Part shown: positions 42,980 to 55,139 of the stretch, piece by piece
Numbering within the stretch: the first letter of the stretch is position 1
How the letters are laid out: each line of letters starts with the position of its first letter
NCBI GenBank assembly: GCA_951812335.1
Contig: OX638293.1
Location: forward strand, 2,377,584 to 2,441,583
Direction of reading: 5' to 3'
DNA: 64,000 nt
Source: Rhodothermales bacterium
GTDB lineage: Bacteria > Bacteroidota > Rhodothermia > Rhodothermales > VXPQ01
Notes under the pieces: model-generated
What the model saw: only the letters and a program-made list of their open reading frames with translations
What the model was told of the DNA's origin: nothing
Databases searched by the model: none
Position numbers and translations under genes: made by a program

Positions 42980-45205
42980 TCACCGCAGCACACGCAACAC
43001 CGCCGTCGAAAACGCCTCCACGGTAATCCGTCCGTCCTCGATCCGATCCCCCTCCCGGAAGCCTTCGTCCCCGGAGGCAGAAGACGCCCCTTCCAGTACA
43101 GGCATGTCCATGCCGGACACGAACTCCCAGGGGCCTTGCGACGAACCCGCCCCGGCGCAAAGCAGCGTTTCGGGAGCAGGAAGGGCAAAGGTCACGTCGT
43201 GCCCTCCGGCATTGAACAGGACCAGCATGGTATCGTCCTCGCGCTTGCGTCCCTCCGGATCCATACCGTGCAGGCCGCCTCCGCAAAGCAGTACGCCGAA
43301 CGAATGCAACCCGTGATTCGTCCAGTCCCCATGATCCATCTCGCGTCCGTCCGGATGCCACCAGAACACGTCGCGCGCGCCCTGCTCGTCCGTCTCGCCC
43401 CGCAAAAAGAAACGCCGCCGGAAACTCGGGTGCGCCCTGCGAAGCGCCACCATCTTTTTCGTGAATTCCAGGAAGGCCCGCTTCCGGTCGTCGAGCTCCC
43501 AATCGTACCAGGTCAGTTCGTTGTCCTGACAGTAGGGATTGTTGTTGCCTTCCTGCGTATTCGAGAGTTCGTCGCCGCCGAGCAGCATCGGTACTCCCTG
43601 GGAAAGCAACAAGGTCGCCACCATGCTCCGCTTGCGCCGCTCGCGCATATTCAGCACGTCGGGCCGATCGGCAGGACCCTCCTCGCCGCAGTTGGCGCTG
43701 TAATTGGGTTCGTGCCCGTCGCGATTGTTCTCCCCGTTCGCGTGGTTATGCCTGTGCTCGTAACTGACGAGGTCCTCCAGCGTGAATCCGTCGTGGGCCG
43801 TAACGAAATTGACGGACGAAGAAAGGCGACGCTCCGGCGCCCGGTACAGGTCGTTCGATCCCGCGTACCGGGTCGCGAAAACCCCCTGCAAACCCGCATC
43901 GCCCCGCCAGAACCGTCGCACGATGTCCCGGAAGCGCCCGTTCCACTCGGACCAGAGCCACGGGAAGCCGCCGACGCGGTACCCTCCCGGCCCCACGTCC
44001 CACGCCTCCGCAATCAGCTTCACACGGCTGAGCACAGGATCCTGTTCGACAAGCGTGAAAAACGTGGAGGCCATGTCCACATCGTAGTGCTGACGCGCCA
44101 GCGTAGTGGCCAGATCGAACCGGAACCCGTCCACATGCATGTCGTGCGCCCAGTACCGCAAGCTGTCCATGACGAGGCGGAGCACCTGCGGGCATCCGGC
44201 GTCGAGCGTGTTGCCGGTGCCCGTATAATCCGCAAGATAACGCGGCTGGCCCGGATTGTTTTTGTAGTAGGAAAGATTGTCCAGCCCCCGCAGGGAAAGC
44301 GTGGGGCCTAACCGGTTCCCTTCCCCCGAGTGGTTGTATACGACATCCAGAATGACCTCGAAGCCGGCGGCGTGAAGCCTCCGGACCATTTCCTTGAACT
44401 CGTGCACGGCCCCCGCAAGACCGGCCGCAGCATATCCCGGCTCCGGGGCGAACCAGCCGAGCGTATTGTATCCCCAGTACTGAGCCAGCCCGGCCTCGAA
44501 GAGGCGGCGGTCATACACATGCGCATGTACGGGCAGCAACTCGACGGTCGTGACGCCAAGGCCCCGCAAGTGATCCAGCACAGGCTCCGAAGCAAGCCCC
44601 GCATACGTACCGCGCAGGTGCGGAGGCACATCCGGGTGTCGCTTGCTGATCCCCTTCACATGCGTTTCGTACAAAATGGTATCTTCCCACGGGATGTCCG
44701 GCGGGCGGTCGTCTCCCCAGTCGAACCGCTCGTCCGCTACGGACCCGAGCGGAGCATACGGGGCGCTGTCGAGATTGCTGAAAGGAAGGTCTTCTTCATT
44801 CGTTCCAGGAACATAGCCGAAAAGACTATCGTGCCAGGAAAGCGGCCTCCCGACGGCTTTCGCATAGGGATCGAAAAGCACCTTGTTCGGATTGAACCGG
44901 TGGCCGTGTTCGGGGTCGTAGGGGCCATGTACACGGTACCCGTAGCATTGACCCGGCGCCAGCCCGGGAACATAGCCATGCCACATAGGGCCCGTGCGTT
45001 CGGGGAGAGCAAGCGTTTCCGACGGCGCATCCGCCTCGCTATCCTCGAACAACACCAGTTCCACCTGCTCCGCATGACGGCTGAACACAGAGAAGTGCAC
45101 GCCGTCGCCGTCCCAGTGCGCACCAGGAGGATTTGGCGCACCAGGCCATATCCGGGCCTGATTTTCCGAGTGCGATCCTGCCGATTTCAATGTACCTTTC
45201 GACAT
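42980..45205 (-). CDS. glgX: Glycogen debranching enzyme, isoamylase type
   Basis: About 741 residues from the ATG at 45205; the longer open frame would start in non-coding sequence, so 45205 is preferred. The GH13 features are CBM48 near the N-terminus ([19 protein letters not shown]), [11 protein letters not shown], the nucleophile [20 protein letters not shown], the acid [20 protein letters not shown] and [20 protein letters not shown]. It cleaves alpha-1,6 branches. It is convergent with the PhoD-like gene and divergent from glgE, with copy D lying between. Confidence 0.92.
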   Translation of the reverse strand: MSKGTLKSAGSHSENQARIWPGAPNPPGAHWDGDGVHFSVFSRHAEQVELVLFEDSEADAPSETLALPERTGPMWHGYVPGLAPGQCYGYRVHGPYDPEHGHRFNPNKVLFDPYAKAVGRPLSWHDSLFGYVPGTNEEDLPFSNLDSAPYAPLGSVADERFDWGDDRPPDIPWEDTILYETHVKGISKRHPDVPPHLRGTYAGLASEPVLDHLRGLGVTTVELLPVHAHVYDRRLFEAGLAQYWGYNTLGWFAPEPGYAAAGLAGAVHEFKEMVRRLHAAGFEVILDVVYNHSGEGNRLGPTLSLRGLDNLSYYKNNPGQPRYLADYTGTGNTLDAGCPQVLRLVMDSLRYWAHDMHVDGFRFDLATTLARQHYDVDMASTFFTLVEQDPVLSRVKLIAEAWDVGPGGYRVGGFPWLWSEWNGRFRDIVRRFWRGDAGLQGVFATRYAGSNDLYRAPERRLSSSVNFVTAHDGFTLEDLVSYEHRHNHANGENNRDGHEPNYSANCGEEGPADRPDVLNMRERRKRSMVATLLLSQGVPMLLGGDELSNTQEGNNNPYCQDNELTWYDWELDDRKRAFLEFTKKMVALRRAHPSFRRRFFLRGETDEQGARDVFWWHPDGREMDHGDWTNHGLHSFGVLLCGGGLHGMDPEGRKREDDTMLVLFNAGGHDVTFALPAPETLLCAGAGSSQGPWEFVSGMDMPVLEGASSASGDEGFREGDRIEDGRITVEAFSTAVLRVLR

Positions 45206-45209
45206 GGTA

Positions 45210-45223
45210 TAGAGTATCCCTAA
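45210..45223. repeat. Isolated inverted-repeat-end-like sequence
   Basis: AGAGTATCCCTAA reads like the right end of the element family (AGAGTATCCTTAA) with one base changed. Only 13 bases match, just upstream of the glgX start. It may be a solo end or chance. Confidence 0.3.
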
Positions 45224-45310
45224 TATATAAACGAACATCCGAAGGGCATTCCGAAACCCTGGAAACCCGCGCCCGTTCCGATATCTCCTTTGAAACACTG
45301 CCAGCGGCGT

Positions 45311-45572
45311 TTAAGGATACTCTGATTAAGTTCGCGAAGTTCAGAGGTTGAGAGAGGTGCGCTGGCAAGGAATGACGAAGCAGTGTGGTAGGCCCCACAC
45401 AATGAGGAATGACGCAGCCAGCGTGCTTCTCGCAGCCTCCCGAAGGGCGCTTCACATCCGCGATGCCCCGAATCTGCAGCGTTTCCGCTAATTTCAACGA
45501 TGCAATTATAATATCTTTTACACACGAACGTGAAGCGCTGATCGAAGCGGTTTTGATCAGAGTATCCTTAAA
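45311..45572 (-). repeat. TIR-bounded ~260-bp element, copy D
   Basis: It begins TTTAAGGATACTCTGATTAA and ends TTGATCAGAGTATCCTTAAA; including GCGGCG flanks the inverted match extends to about 26 bp. The inner hairpin is GTGTGG/CCACAC with loop TAGGCC and the CCCGAAGGG tetraloop complement is kept. It sits in the divergent gap of glgX and glgE, ending 32 bp before the glgE start, so it is next to both genes' presumed promoters. Confidence 0.93.
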
Positions 45573-45604
45573 CGCCGCCCTCACCTTTTCGACAAACATC
45601 GTAC

Positions 45605-47560
45605 ATGGACGATCTGAATTTACCCGAACGGTGGTCTTGCCCGGTGCTTACCGGGCTCGCACCGCAAACGGACGGGGGCAGATGGCCCGTTCGCAGGTTT
45701 ACGGGAGACGAAATGACCGTCCAGGCCAACCTGATCACCGAGGGCCACGAGCGTATTGCCGCAGAACTCCTGGTTCGCCACGAGCACGACGAACGGGAAA
45801 CGATCCACCGCATGGGGCTGCGCCACAACGACGAATACCTCGCATCGTGGAAACTGGACCGGCCGGGTACGTGGTACTTCCGGGCGCGGGCATGGGCGGA
45901 TCCCTTCACGACGTGGCAAGACCGGTTTGCACGCCGGGTCGAAAGCGATGACCCGGAGATCGGAAGCGAGCTCCTCGTGGGCGCAGAGCTTCTGAAGCGA
46001 TCGGCGCAGGTTGCCAAGGGCAAGGACCGGAAAGCGCTGCTGCGCTACGCCGAAGCGATGGAAGCGGGCGACGCCGAGGCGGCGCTGGAAGACAAGGCGA
46101 CCGCGCTCGCGCAGTCGAACGATCCGCGCCCGAGCATGATAGAGAGCGACACGTACGCCGTGGTAGTGGACCCCGTGCTGGCCCGCTTTGCCGCATGGTA
46201 CGAATTTTTCCCCCGCTCCGCACCCCGGGGGAAAGACAGCGGGAAAAACAACGCGCCCCACGCCACGCTCGACGATGCGGCGGAGCTGTTGCCGCGCATC
46301 AAGGACCTCGGGTTCGACATCGTATACCTGCCCCCCGTGCATCCGATCGGACATACGCACCGGAAAGGCAAGGATAATGCGCCGGAAGCCGGGCCTGGCG
46401 AACCGGGCAGCCCCTGGGCGATCGGCTCCGAGGCGGGCGGGCACAAGGCCGTACACCCCGACCTGGGCGGGCTGGACGCCTTCGACCGGTTCGTGGCGCA
46501 GGCCCGGAAACTGGACCTGCATGTGGCTATCGATATTGCTTTCCAGACATCCCCGGATCATCCCTGGGTCCGCGAGCACCCCGACTGGTTTCTGCAGCGG
46601 CCCGACGGCTCCATCCGGTATGCGGAAAATCCACCCAAGAAATACCAGGATGTCTACCCGCTCGATTTTCTGTCGGAGAACCGGGAGGCCCTGTGGCGCG
46701 AACTGAAAAGCGTGTTCGAATTCTGGATCGACCGGGGGGTGCTGGTATTCCGCGTGGACAACCCCCATACGAAGCCCTTTGCATTCTGGACATGGTGCCT
46801 CCGGGAGTTGCGGAAACAACATCCCGAACTGATCTTCCTGTCCGAAGCGTTCACTCGCCCTAAAATCATGTACGAACTGGCCAAGTTGGGTTTCAACAAT
46901 TCGTACACCTATTTCACCTGGCGCAACACGAAGGATGAACTCGTTTCTTACTGCCGCGAACTGTACGATTCGGAGGTAGGCGAATTTTTTCGCCCCAACT
47001 TTTGGCCGAATACGCCGGATATTCTGCACGAATACCTGGTCAAGGGCGAACGCCCCGCACATATCGTCCGGCTGGCGCTTGCCGCCACCCTGTCGTCGGC
47101 GTACGGCGTCTACGGCCCCCCGTTCGAACACGTGGACAATGTGCAGCACCCGGACCGCGAGGAATATGCGGACAATGAAAAATACGAGGTCCGGTCCTGG
47201 AACTGGAACGATCCGGATTCGCTGCAACCGTTCATGCGCCGGTTGAACCGTATCCGGCGGGAGAATCCGGCCTTGCAGCACATGCGGAACCTGCGGTTTC
47301 ACGATACGGATAATCCACAGTTGCTGGCCTACTCGAAAACGTTCGGCGACAACCGGATCGTCGTGGTCGTCAACCTGGACCCGCATCATGAACAGCGGGG
47401 ATGGCTTTCCCTCTCCCCCGGCGATCTCGGCCTGCCGGAAGACCAGCCCTGGGATATGCACGACCTGTTCGGCAGCCGGCACGCCTCCTGGAAAGGATCG
47501 ACCCACTATATGCGGCTCAGCCCGCAGAAAACGCCGGTGAGGATCTTCCGCGCCGGATAG
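45605..47560 (+). CDS. glgE: Alpha-1,4-glucan:maltose-1-phosphate maltosyltransferase
   Basis: 651 residues, GH13_3. It extends alpha-glucan from maltose-1-phosphate. The features are an N-terminal beta domain, [50 protein letters not shown], the nucleophile [15 protein letters not shown], the general acid [20 protein letters not shown] and [12 protein letters not shown]. Length and motifs are normal. It usually acts with trehalose synthase and maltokinase, which are not in this window. glgB follows 59 bp downstream. Confidence 0.93.
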   Translation: MDDLNLPERWSCPVLTGLAPQTDGGRWPVRRFTGDEMTVQANLITEGHERIAAELLVRHEHDERETIHRMGLRHNDEYLASWKLDRPGTWYFRARAWADPFTTWQDRFARRVESDDPEIGSELLVGAELLKRSAQVAKGKDRKALLRYAEAMEAGDAEAALEDKATALAQSNDPRPSMIESDTYAVVVDPVLARFAAWYEFFPRSAPRGKDSGKNNAPHATLDDAAELLPRIKDLGFDIVYLPPVHPIGHTHRKGKDNAPEAGPGEPGSPWAIGSEAGGHKAVHPDLGGLDAFDRFVAQARKLDLHVAIDIAFQTSPDHPWVREHPDWFLQRPDGSIRYAENPPKKYQDVYPLDFLSENREALWRELKSVFEFWIDRGVLVFRVDNPHTKPFAFWTWCLRELRKQHPELIFLSEAFTRPKIMYELAKLGFNNSYTYFTWRNTKDELVSYCRELYDSEVGEFFRPNFWPNTPDILHEYLVKGERPAHIVRLALAATLSSAYGVYGPPFEHVDNVQHPDREEYADNEKYEVRSWNWNDPDSLQPFMRRLNRIRRENPALQHMRNLRFHDTDNPQLLAYSKTFGDNRIVVVVNLDPHHEQRGWLSLSPGDLGLPEDQPWDMHDLFGSRHASWKGSTHYMRLSPQKTPVRIFRAG

Positions 47561-47619
47561 TAAGCGCAGGCATGACCCCGAGTCGCGCCATCAGGTACCC
47601 TTGGCAACTTTCAGAAATA

Positions 47620-49510
<1,891 letters not shown>

Positions 49511-49512
<2 letters not shown>

Positions 49513-49548
49513 GATACTCCGGGCTTTGCGGACTTAATCAGAGTATCC
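49511..49548 (-). repeat. Internally deleted element, copy J (about 38 bp)
   Basis: GGATACTC (49512-49519) and GAGTATCC (49541-49548) form an 8-bp inverted repeat around CGGGCTTTGCGGACTTAATC, which is end-proximal element sequence (compare the right end of copy A). The whole interior has been lost. The first base overlaps the glgB stop codon. Confidence 0.85.
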
Positions 49549-49664
49549 GATAGCAGAAAACATCTTGCGGACAGATCGCGTACGATCTCGATGCTTCGCC
49601 GGGAAACGCCGCCCTGCGCGAAATGAATCCTTCAGTTTTTTCACACGTAACGAATAAAAACATT

Positions 49665-50276
49665 ATGGCACACCAACTTCCCGATCTGCCCTATGCCTTC
49701 GATGCGCTGGAACCCACCATCGACGAGCGGACGATGCGCATTCATCACGGCAAGCACCATCAGGGATATGTCAACAAACTGAATGCCGCCCTGGACGGCC
49801 ATGCGGCGTTACAGGATATGTCGGTGGAAGACCTGCTGCGCGGCATCGACAACGTGCCCGAAGCCATCCGGGGCGCAGTCCGCAACAACGGTGGCGGACA
49901 CGCCAACCACACCTTGTTCTGGAGCATTATGTCGGGGAACGGCGGGGGCGCGCCCACGGGCGATCTCGCGGCGGCCATCGACGCTGCGTTCGGTTCGTTC
50001 GATGCGTTCCAGACGACGTTCGCTGCAGGCGCGGCGGGACGGTTCGGGAGCGGATGGTCCTGGCTCGTCGTGAACGGCAACGGGGGTCTGGAAGCATACT
50101 CCACGGCCAATCAGGACAGTCCGCTCATGCAGGGACACACTCCGATTCTGGGTATCGACGTCTGGGAACATGCGTATTACCTGAACTACCGGAACGACCG
50201 CGGCGCCTATGTGAACGCCTGGTGGAATGTGGTCGATTGGGATCAGGTCGCCAGCAATTTCGACGCCGCGCGCTAA
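49665..50276 (+). CDS. Iron/manganese superoxide dismutase
   Basis: 203 residues. It converts superoxide to hydrogen peroxide. Metal ligands and signatures are visible: [16 protein letters not shown] (His), [11 protein letters not shown] (His), [13 protein letters not shown] (Asp, His). The typical [20 protein letters not shown] follows. Metal choice (Fe or Mn) cannot be settled by eye. The start at 49665 ([18 protein letters not shown]) is chosen over an earlier ATG because family members begin there. Confidence 0.92.
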   Translation: MAHQLPDLPYAFDALEPTIDERTMRIHHGKHHQGYVNKLNAALDGHAALQDMSVEDLLRGIDNVPEAIRGAVRNNGGGHANHTLFWSIMSGNGGGAPTGDLAAAIDAAFGSFDAFQTTFAAGAAGRFGSGWSWLVVNGNGGLEAYSTANQDSPLMQGHTPILGIDVWEHAYYLNYRNDRGAYVNAWWNVVDWDQVASNFDAAR

Positions 50277-50321
50277 CGGTCGACCCACATACCTTGCGCA
50301 TCCGGCGGCGCCATCGAGAAC

Positions 50322-50954
50322 GTGTCGTACAGCGTCAAGGAAATACAGTACACCATCCAGGGAGAGGGCGCCCGCACGGGGCGTCCGGCGGTCTTTCTGC
50401 GCTTCGCCGGGTGCAATCTCTGGACCGGGCGGGAAGCGGATCGGTCCACTGCCGTATGCCAATTCTGCGATACCGATTTCGTGGGGGTGGATGGTCCGGG
50501 AGGAGGACGGTTCGACACGGCGCCCCGACTGGCGCGGACCGTGGCCGCCCGCTGGCCTGCGAGAAAAAACGCCCGCTATGTGGTCTGCACGGGGGGCGAG
50601 CCGCTCCTGCAACTGGACGAACCGCTGGTTGCCGCCCTGCATAGAGAGGGGTTCGAGATAGCTATCGAAACGAACGGCACGAAAACGCCCCCGGCGGACA
50701 TCGACTGGATTTGCGTCAGTCCGAAAGCGGGAGCCGAACTGGTGCTGAAGGAAGGCGACGAACTGAAACTGGTGTATCCGCAGGAGCACGCGCCGCCAGA
50801 AGCGTTTACCGGCCTCCCGTTCCGGCACTTTTTCCTGCAACCGATGGACGGCCCCGATCTGGAGAAATACACGAGGCAAACCATCGCGTATTGTCTGGAG
50901 CACCCGATGTGGCGCCTTTCGCTCCAGACCCACAAACTGCTGGGAATTCCGTAG
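50322..50954 (+). CDS. queE: 7-carboxy-7-deazaguanine synthase
   Basis: 210 residues. A radical-SAM enzyme of queuosine synthesis. The N-terminal YTIQGEGARTGRPAVFLRFA is followed by a widened cluster motif, C-NLWTGREADRSTAV-C-QF-C, typical of one QueE type (CX14CX2C). VCTGGEPLLQLDEPLVAALH and FFLQPMDGP also fit. The start is GTG at 50322, 45 bp after the SOD stop. No other queuosine gene lies in the window. It converges with the unknown gene at 50968. Confidence 0.88.
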   Translation: MSYSVKEIQYTIQGEGARTGRPAVFLRFAGCNLWTGREADRSTAVCQFCDTDFVGVDGPGGGRFDTAPRLARTVAARWPARKNARYVVCTGGEPLLQLDEPLVAALHREGFEIAIETNGTKTPPADIDWICVSPKAGAELVLKEGDELKLVYPQEHAPPEAFTGLPFRHFFLQPMDGPDLEKYTRQTIAYCLEHPMWRLSLQTHKLLGIP

Positions 50955-50967
50955 GGGTCCGGCGACC

Positions 50968-51579
50968 TCAACCGGACTCTCCGGTATCCGTATCCGTATC
51001 CGGAGAAACGCCTATGGCATGCAGCATGGCGCGCAGATCGGAAGAGGACAATACGCCTCGCAGGCGCAGCGCGTCCAGGGCGGCGCGCACCTCGACCGGA
51101 TCGGTCGAGACATCTCCGGTACGGGCGTCTCCTTCCGCACCGCCTTCCCGCCCCTCCTCGTCGAGGACACGCAGCATCGCCTCCTGCAAAAAGGCAACCA
51201 CATACGGGCACGCCCCTGGCCGTCCGGAAAAATCCAGCGTGACGTCGAAGGTGGCCCGTCCGCGGTTTACCTGCAAGGTTATGCTCCGCCCGCCCATGAG
51301 TTTGCGCTTCCCCTCAACGCCGACGATATCGGCATAGCGTACATCCTGGACCGGCGAAAAATCGTTGTTCTCGAAGACGAGGCGCTCTGCCGTAAATACG
51401 GCCCCATCCTTCGCATTGCCGATGCGCGTAGCATCGTACAGCGCCAGCACTTCCGACTCCGGAACATCTTCCGCATAATCACGGAGCGCATTGCGCACTT
51501 TTTCCCTCGGAATACGCGGCGCCACATACAACCCGAGCCCAGGGTCGTGCGGAATGAGCGTATGTACGAGTTCTTTCAT
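50968..51579 (-). CDS. Uncharacterised protein, PH-like fold suggested
   Basis: 203 residues, not recognised with confidence. The central stretch LALYDATRIGNAKDGAVFTA and ERLVFENNDFSPVQDVRYAD is reminiscent of bacterial PH-like domains (YokE/bPH type). The C-terminal ~60 residues are acidic and end TDTDTGESG. No signal peptide or membrane segment is seen. Neighbours give no functional hint. The start lies 22 bp from copy K. Confidence 0.55.
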   Translation of the reverse strand: MKELVHTLIPHDPGLGLYVAPRIPREKVRNALRDYAEDVPESEVLALYDATRIGNAKDGAVFTAERLVFENNDFSPVQDVRYADIVGVEGKRKLMGGRSITLQVNRGRATFDVTLDFSGRPGACPYVVAFLQEAMLRVLDEEGREGGAEGDARTGDVSTDPVEVRAALDALRLRGVLSSSDLRAMLHAIGVSPDTDTDTGESG

Positions 51580-51601
51580 ACAGAGAGGCCATGAAGTCCC
51601 T

Positions 51602-51641
51602 GAAGGAAACTCTGATTAAGTCCGCAACGATCAGTATCCGG
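51602..51641 (-). repeat. Internally deleted element, copy K (about 40 bp)
   Basis: GAAGGAAACTCTGATTAAGT runs into CCGCAACGATCAGTATCC, i.e. a left end directly joined to a right end. One base is missing from the right arm (CAGTATCC for CAGAGTATCC). The nuoN stop codon (51631-51633) lies inside its right arm. Confidence 0.8.
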
Positions 51642-53124
51642 CCGCCATGCCGGACTCAAAAAACGACCCGGTTACATCAAGAAGCCCCGGCGCAATGCCC
51701 AGGACAAGCAGCGCCGCCGCACATGCAACCAGCACGACCCGCAAAACGAGAGGCGTCGGGAAGGCGGCGTCCATTGCGGACGCAGCCTCCGGGGTATCTT
51801 CCGGAGAGCGCATGAAAAAGACGTACAGCACACGCAGATAATAAAAAGCCGATACGACGCTGGCCAGTACCCCGACCACTACCAGCCAGGTATAGCCGGC
51901 GTCCACGGCGGGCGCAAACACCGCGTACTTGCCCAGAAAACCGCCGAATGGAGGAAATCCTGCAAGACTGAACATGAAGCATCCCATCGTAACGCCAAGT
52001 ACGGGCTTGCGGAGACCTACTCCCGCCAGCGAATCGAGGGTTTGCTCCCGCCCCGCCTTGCCATCCCATTCCAGAAACGCCATCACGCCGAAAGCGCCGA
52101 TATTCATCAGGGTATACACGAGCAGGTAGTAGAGCGCACCCGACCAGGCGGCAGCTCCTCCCGCAGTCAACCCGACCAGGATATAGCCTCCGTGCGCAAT
52201 GGACGAATAGGCCAGCATGCGTTTAACGTTATTCTGCATGACGGCAAGCAGATTCCCCAGCACCATCGTCACAAGCGCAACGGACGCCAGAAGGGGCGCC
52301 CAGCCGTCCGCGGGCATGATGTCGCGCAGAATCAGAATCAGGGCTCCGAATGCCGCCGCTTTCGAGGCCGTGGACATATAGCCCACCATCGTGGTCGGCG
52401 CACCCTGATACACATCAGGGGTCCACATATGAAACGGTACGGCGCCCACTTTGAAAAAGAATCCGACCAGAAGCAACGCCACGCCGGCCCGAAACAACAT
52501 GACTTGGCCGCTGGCCTCGAGGCCCGAAGCCATCTCCGGGATATACATCGTGCCGGTCGAGCCGTACAGCAAGGCGATCCCGTATAAAAAAAAGCCGGTG
52601 GCGAACGCTCCCAGCAGGAAATATTTGAGGGCGCCCTCCGCGCTTCCCTCGTCCCCTCGAAACAACCCCGCCATGACGTACAGCGATACGGACATCGTTT
52701 CGAGGCCGACAAAAACGGCCACCATGTTGTTCGCCGTCCCGAGCACGATCATCCCGGCGGTAGCCAACAGAATCAGCGAATAGACTTCTCCATACTCCTG
52801 ACCCGTTCTCTTCCAGTACGCCGGAGACAGCGCCACGGTAAGCAACCCGCCAGACAGGATCACGATATTCACGAAAGACGCGTATCCGCCCGTACGCACC
52901 ATCCCGTAGAACGCCGTCCCTGCTTCCGCATCGAGTTGCAATGCCTCCAGGACAATCCCGACTGCGAGGGCGCCGCCGGAGATCCAGGCCAACTCGCGAA
53001 TGCTGTTTCGGAAAGCATCCCAGACGACAAGAAGAACCCCCACCCCCGTAGCAAGCATCAAGGGCAAGGTCTTGACCATATCCCCCGGAAGGGCGTCAAA
53101 AAACCGGATCAGTTCTGTTTCCAT
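51631..53124 (-). CDS. nuoN: NADH-quinone oxidoreductase subunit N
   Basis: 497 residues with about 13-14 membrane helices. It is an antiporter-like proton-pumping subunit of complex I. Typical segments are GLETMSVSLYVMAGLFRGDE, SAEGALKYFLLGAFATGFFL, PFHMWTPDVYQGAPT and LAYSSIAHGGYILVGL. The last codons (GY-stop) fall in repeat copy K, so the native C-terminus may be slightly changed. It follows the pterin dehydratase gene instead of nuoM. Confidence 0.92.
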   Translation of the reverse strand: METELIRFFDALPGDMVKTLPLMLATGVGVLLVVWDAFRNSIRELAWISGGALAVGIVLEALQLDAEAGTAFYGMVRTGGYASFVNIVILSGGLLTVALSPAYWKRTGQEYGEVYSLILLATAGMIVLGTANNMVAVFVGLETMSVSLYVMAGLFRGDEGSAEGALKYFLLGAFATGFFLYGIALLYGSTGTMYIPEMASGLEASGQVMLFRAGVALLLVGFFFKVGAVPFHMWTPDVYQGAPTTMVGYMSTASKAAAFGALILILRDIMPADGWAPLLASVALVTMVLGNLLAVMQNNVKRMLAYSSIAHGGYILVGLTAGGAAAWSGALYYLLVYTLMNIGAFGVMAFLEWDGKAGREQTLDSLAGVGLRKPVLGVTMGCFMFSLAGFPPFGGFLGKYAVFAPAVDAGYTWLVVVGVLASVVSAFYYLRVLYVFFMRSPEDTPEAASAMDAAFPTPLVLRVVLVACAAALLVLGIAPGLLDVTGSFFESGMAAGY

Positions 53125-53181
53125 GGTATCGGGATCATGTCATCTCCGGGCGCGGCCGCGAAAATGCGCATATAACGCCGT

Positions 53182-53466
53182 TTACAAACGGTCTATCTTC
53201 TTCGCCAGCGCGACGTCGAAGGCGGTCACCTTGCCGCCTGCATCGTGCGTATTGAGTGCAAGGGTCACCCGGTTGTACACATTGTGCAGGTCCGGATGAT
53301 GGTCGAGCGCTTCGGCTTCGAACGCCACCCGGACGAGGAACCCCATCGCCTCCCGGAAATCGCCGAACGCGACCTGCTTGACAAGCCGGTCGTTTTCGAA
53401 CGTCCACCCGTCGAGCTCCTGCAAAGCCCGGGCGATTTCTTCTCTGGAAAGCGGTTCTCGAGACAT
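53182..53466 (-). CDS. Pterin-4-alpha-carbinolamine dehydratase
   Basis: 94 residues from the ATG at 53466. It dehydrates 4a-hydroxytetrahydrobiopterin, recycling pterin cofactor, or has an alternative role where no aromatic hydroxylase exists. The motif DHHPDLHNVYNRVTLALNTH then GGKVTAFD is diagnostic. The start overlaps nothing and lies 9 bp after the antiporter stop. It is placed between nuoM and nuoN in the operon with no obvious functional link. Confidence 0.9.
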   Translation of the reverse strand: MSREPLSREEIARALQELDGWTFENDRLVKQVAFGDFREAMGFLVRVAFEAEALDHHPDLHNVYNRVTLALNTHDAGGKVTAFDVALAKKIDRL

Positions 53467-53474
53467 AGGCAGCC

Positions 53475-55124
53475 TTACAGTTGGATGATCCACCCGCTGT
53501 AGAAAATGACCCAGATCACGAAATATACGGGGACCAGGATCGGCAACGAGTATTTCACGAGATACCCGACGAAGCTGGGCACATCGACGCCGCTCGACTC
53601 TGCGATGGCTTTCACCATGAAGTTCGGGGCGTTGCCGATATAGGTCATCGCGCCAAAGAACACAGCCGCCACGGAAATGGCCTGCAGGAATATCCAGGAG
53701 TCGATTCCCTCTGCGGGCAGTGCAAATTCCACAACCTGGGACGCCACGCTCACATCCATCCCGAATTTACCCATTGCCGCCGCAAGGAAATTGAGGTATG
53801 TCGGGGCATTGTCCAGAATGCCCGAAAGGGCTCCCGTAGCCCAGTAAAACATGCCCACGGAAAGCGACTCGGAGTTCTGGCTCGCAAACTCGCTGATGAG
53901 TTGGAGAGCCGGCTGCATCGTCGCAAAAATGCCGAGAAACAGCCAACCCACTTCCCGGATAGGCTCGAACGTAAACTCGTTCTTTTTAAGGGCGGTCTTG
54001 TCGGCGGATACGAAGGCGAGCACGCATACCGAAAACATAACGATCTCGCGAATGCCGAACGGCAGGTGAACATCGCCTATATGCAACCGGGGCACCCATC
54101 CGAAAACCTGCGGATCGATGAAAACGGAAATAATGACCACCACGATCCATATGAAATTCTTCCGGCCTACGATACCCATCAGGCCGCTGGAGGCGTCGAT
54201 AGCCTGCCCTGTTTGCTTGTTGCGCGCATCGATGACGTAAAAAATAGCCAACAGGAGCAGTATGGTCGGTAGCCAGATATACCAGACGTGCGTGAACGTC
54301 CAAAAAAAAGGCACGCCGCGCAGAAAACCCAGAAAGAGCGGCGGATCGCCTATAGGGGTGAGACCGCCGCCGACATTGGCGACAAGAAAAATGAAAAAGA
54401 CAATATGGTAGGGTTTCAGGCGGCCCTTGTTAAGACGCATGTAGGGCCGGATGAAGAGCATCGCCGCCCCGGTCGTAGCAATCAGGTTGGCGATAAGAGA
54501 ACCCACGAACAATAGCACGGAATTGGTCCATGGGGTGCCGCGCGCATTCAGGCTCAGGAAAATACCCGAAGCAGCGATAAACAGGGATGCGACCAGCGCA
54601 ATGAAGGACAGATACTCGGCCAGCGCATGCATAATGGGGACCGACGATTCCAGCACGAACAGATAATAGATCACCACGATGGCGCCGAGCGCTACCGCAT
54701 ACTTCGGATAATGTTGGTGCCAGTGGTGCGCATAGAAAAGCGGCCCCGTCGCGATCATAATCAACAGGCCGAGAAACGGCAGGACGAGCCATACGGGAGG
54801 CAACGGGCCATGGTGGTCGCCTTCCCCCGCATCGCCGTGCTCCGCCGCACCGGCATGGGCATCGGCAGGAGCATGACCCCCGGCCTCCTGCTCATCGTGC
54901 GCCGCCTCTTGCTCATCGTGCGCGGCCCCGGCGTGGTCGTCAGCAGCCTCGGCGTGATCGTCAGTGACCTGTTCCACACCGGATTCCTGCGGCAAAACGG
55001 GCGACGCCGACCATGCCGCGCCCGGCAGCAGCAGGCACCCCGCCAGCAAACTTGCCGCCGCAAGCGGCAGACAACGGGAAAACCCAATGCATTTCGGGAA
55101 ACGAAGAGAGAAAACGAAGGACAT
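53475..55124 (-). CDS. NhaD-type sodium:proton antiporter with His-rich N-domain
   Basis: 549 residues. A signal-like N-terminus is followed by a histidine- and acid-rich segment (about 50-105; HAGAAEHGDAGEGDHHGPLP), and then about 12 membrane helices with NhaD features: IVALGAIVVIYYLFV-like helix, ATTGAAMLFIRPYMRLNKGR, TPIGDPPLFLGFLRGVPFF and FGAMTYIGNAPNFMVKAIAE. It exchanges sodium or lithium for protons. It sits 15 bp after nuoM, inside the nuo operon. The His-rich region may bind metal or sense pH, by inference. Confidence 0.88.
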   Translation of the reverse strand: MSFVFSLRFPKCIGFSRCLPLAAASLLAGCLLLPGAAWSASPVLPQESGVEQVTDDHAEAADDHAGAAHDEQEAAHDEQEAGGHAPADAHAGAAEHGDAGEGDHHGPLPPVWLVLPFLGLLIMIATGPLFYAHHWHQHYPKYAVALGAIVVIYYLFVLESSVPIMHALAEYLSFIALVASLFIAASGIFLSLNARGTPWTNSVLLFVGSLIANLIATTGAAMLFIRPYMRLNKGRLKPYHIVFFIFLVANVGGGLTPIGDPPLFLGFLRGVPFFWTFTHVWYIWLPTILLLLAIFYVIDARNKQTGQAIDASSGLMGIVGRKNFIWIVVVIISVFIDPQVFGWVPRLHIGDVHLPFGIREIVMFSVCVLAFVSADKTALKKNEFTFEPIREVGWLFLGIFATMQPALQLISEFASQNSESLSVGMFYWATGALSGILDNAPTYLNFLAAAMGKFGMDVSVASQVVEFALPAEGIDSWIFLQAISVAAVFFGAMTYIGNAPNFMVKAIAESSGVDVPSFVGYLVKYSLPILVPVYFVIWVIFYSGWIIQL

Positions 55125-55139
55125 GGCGTATACGATCGA

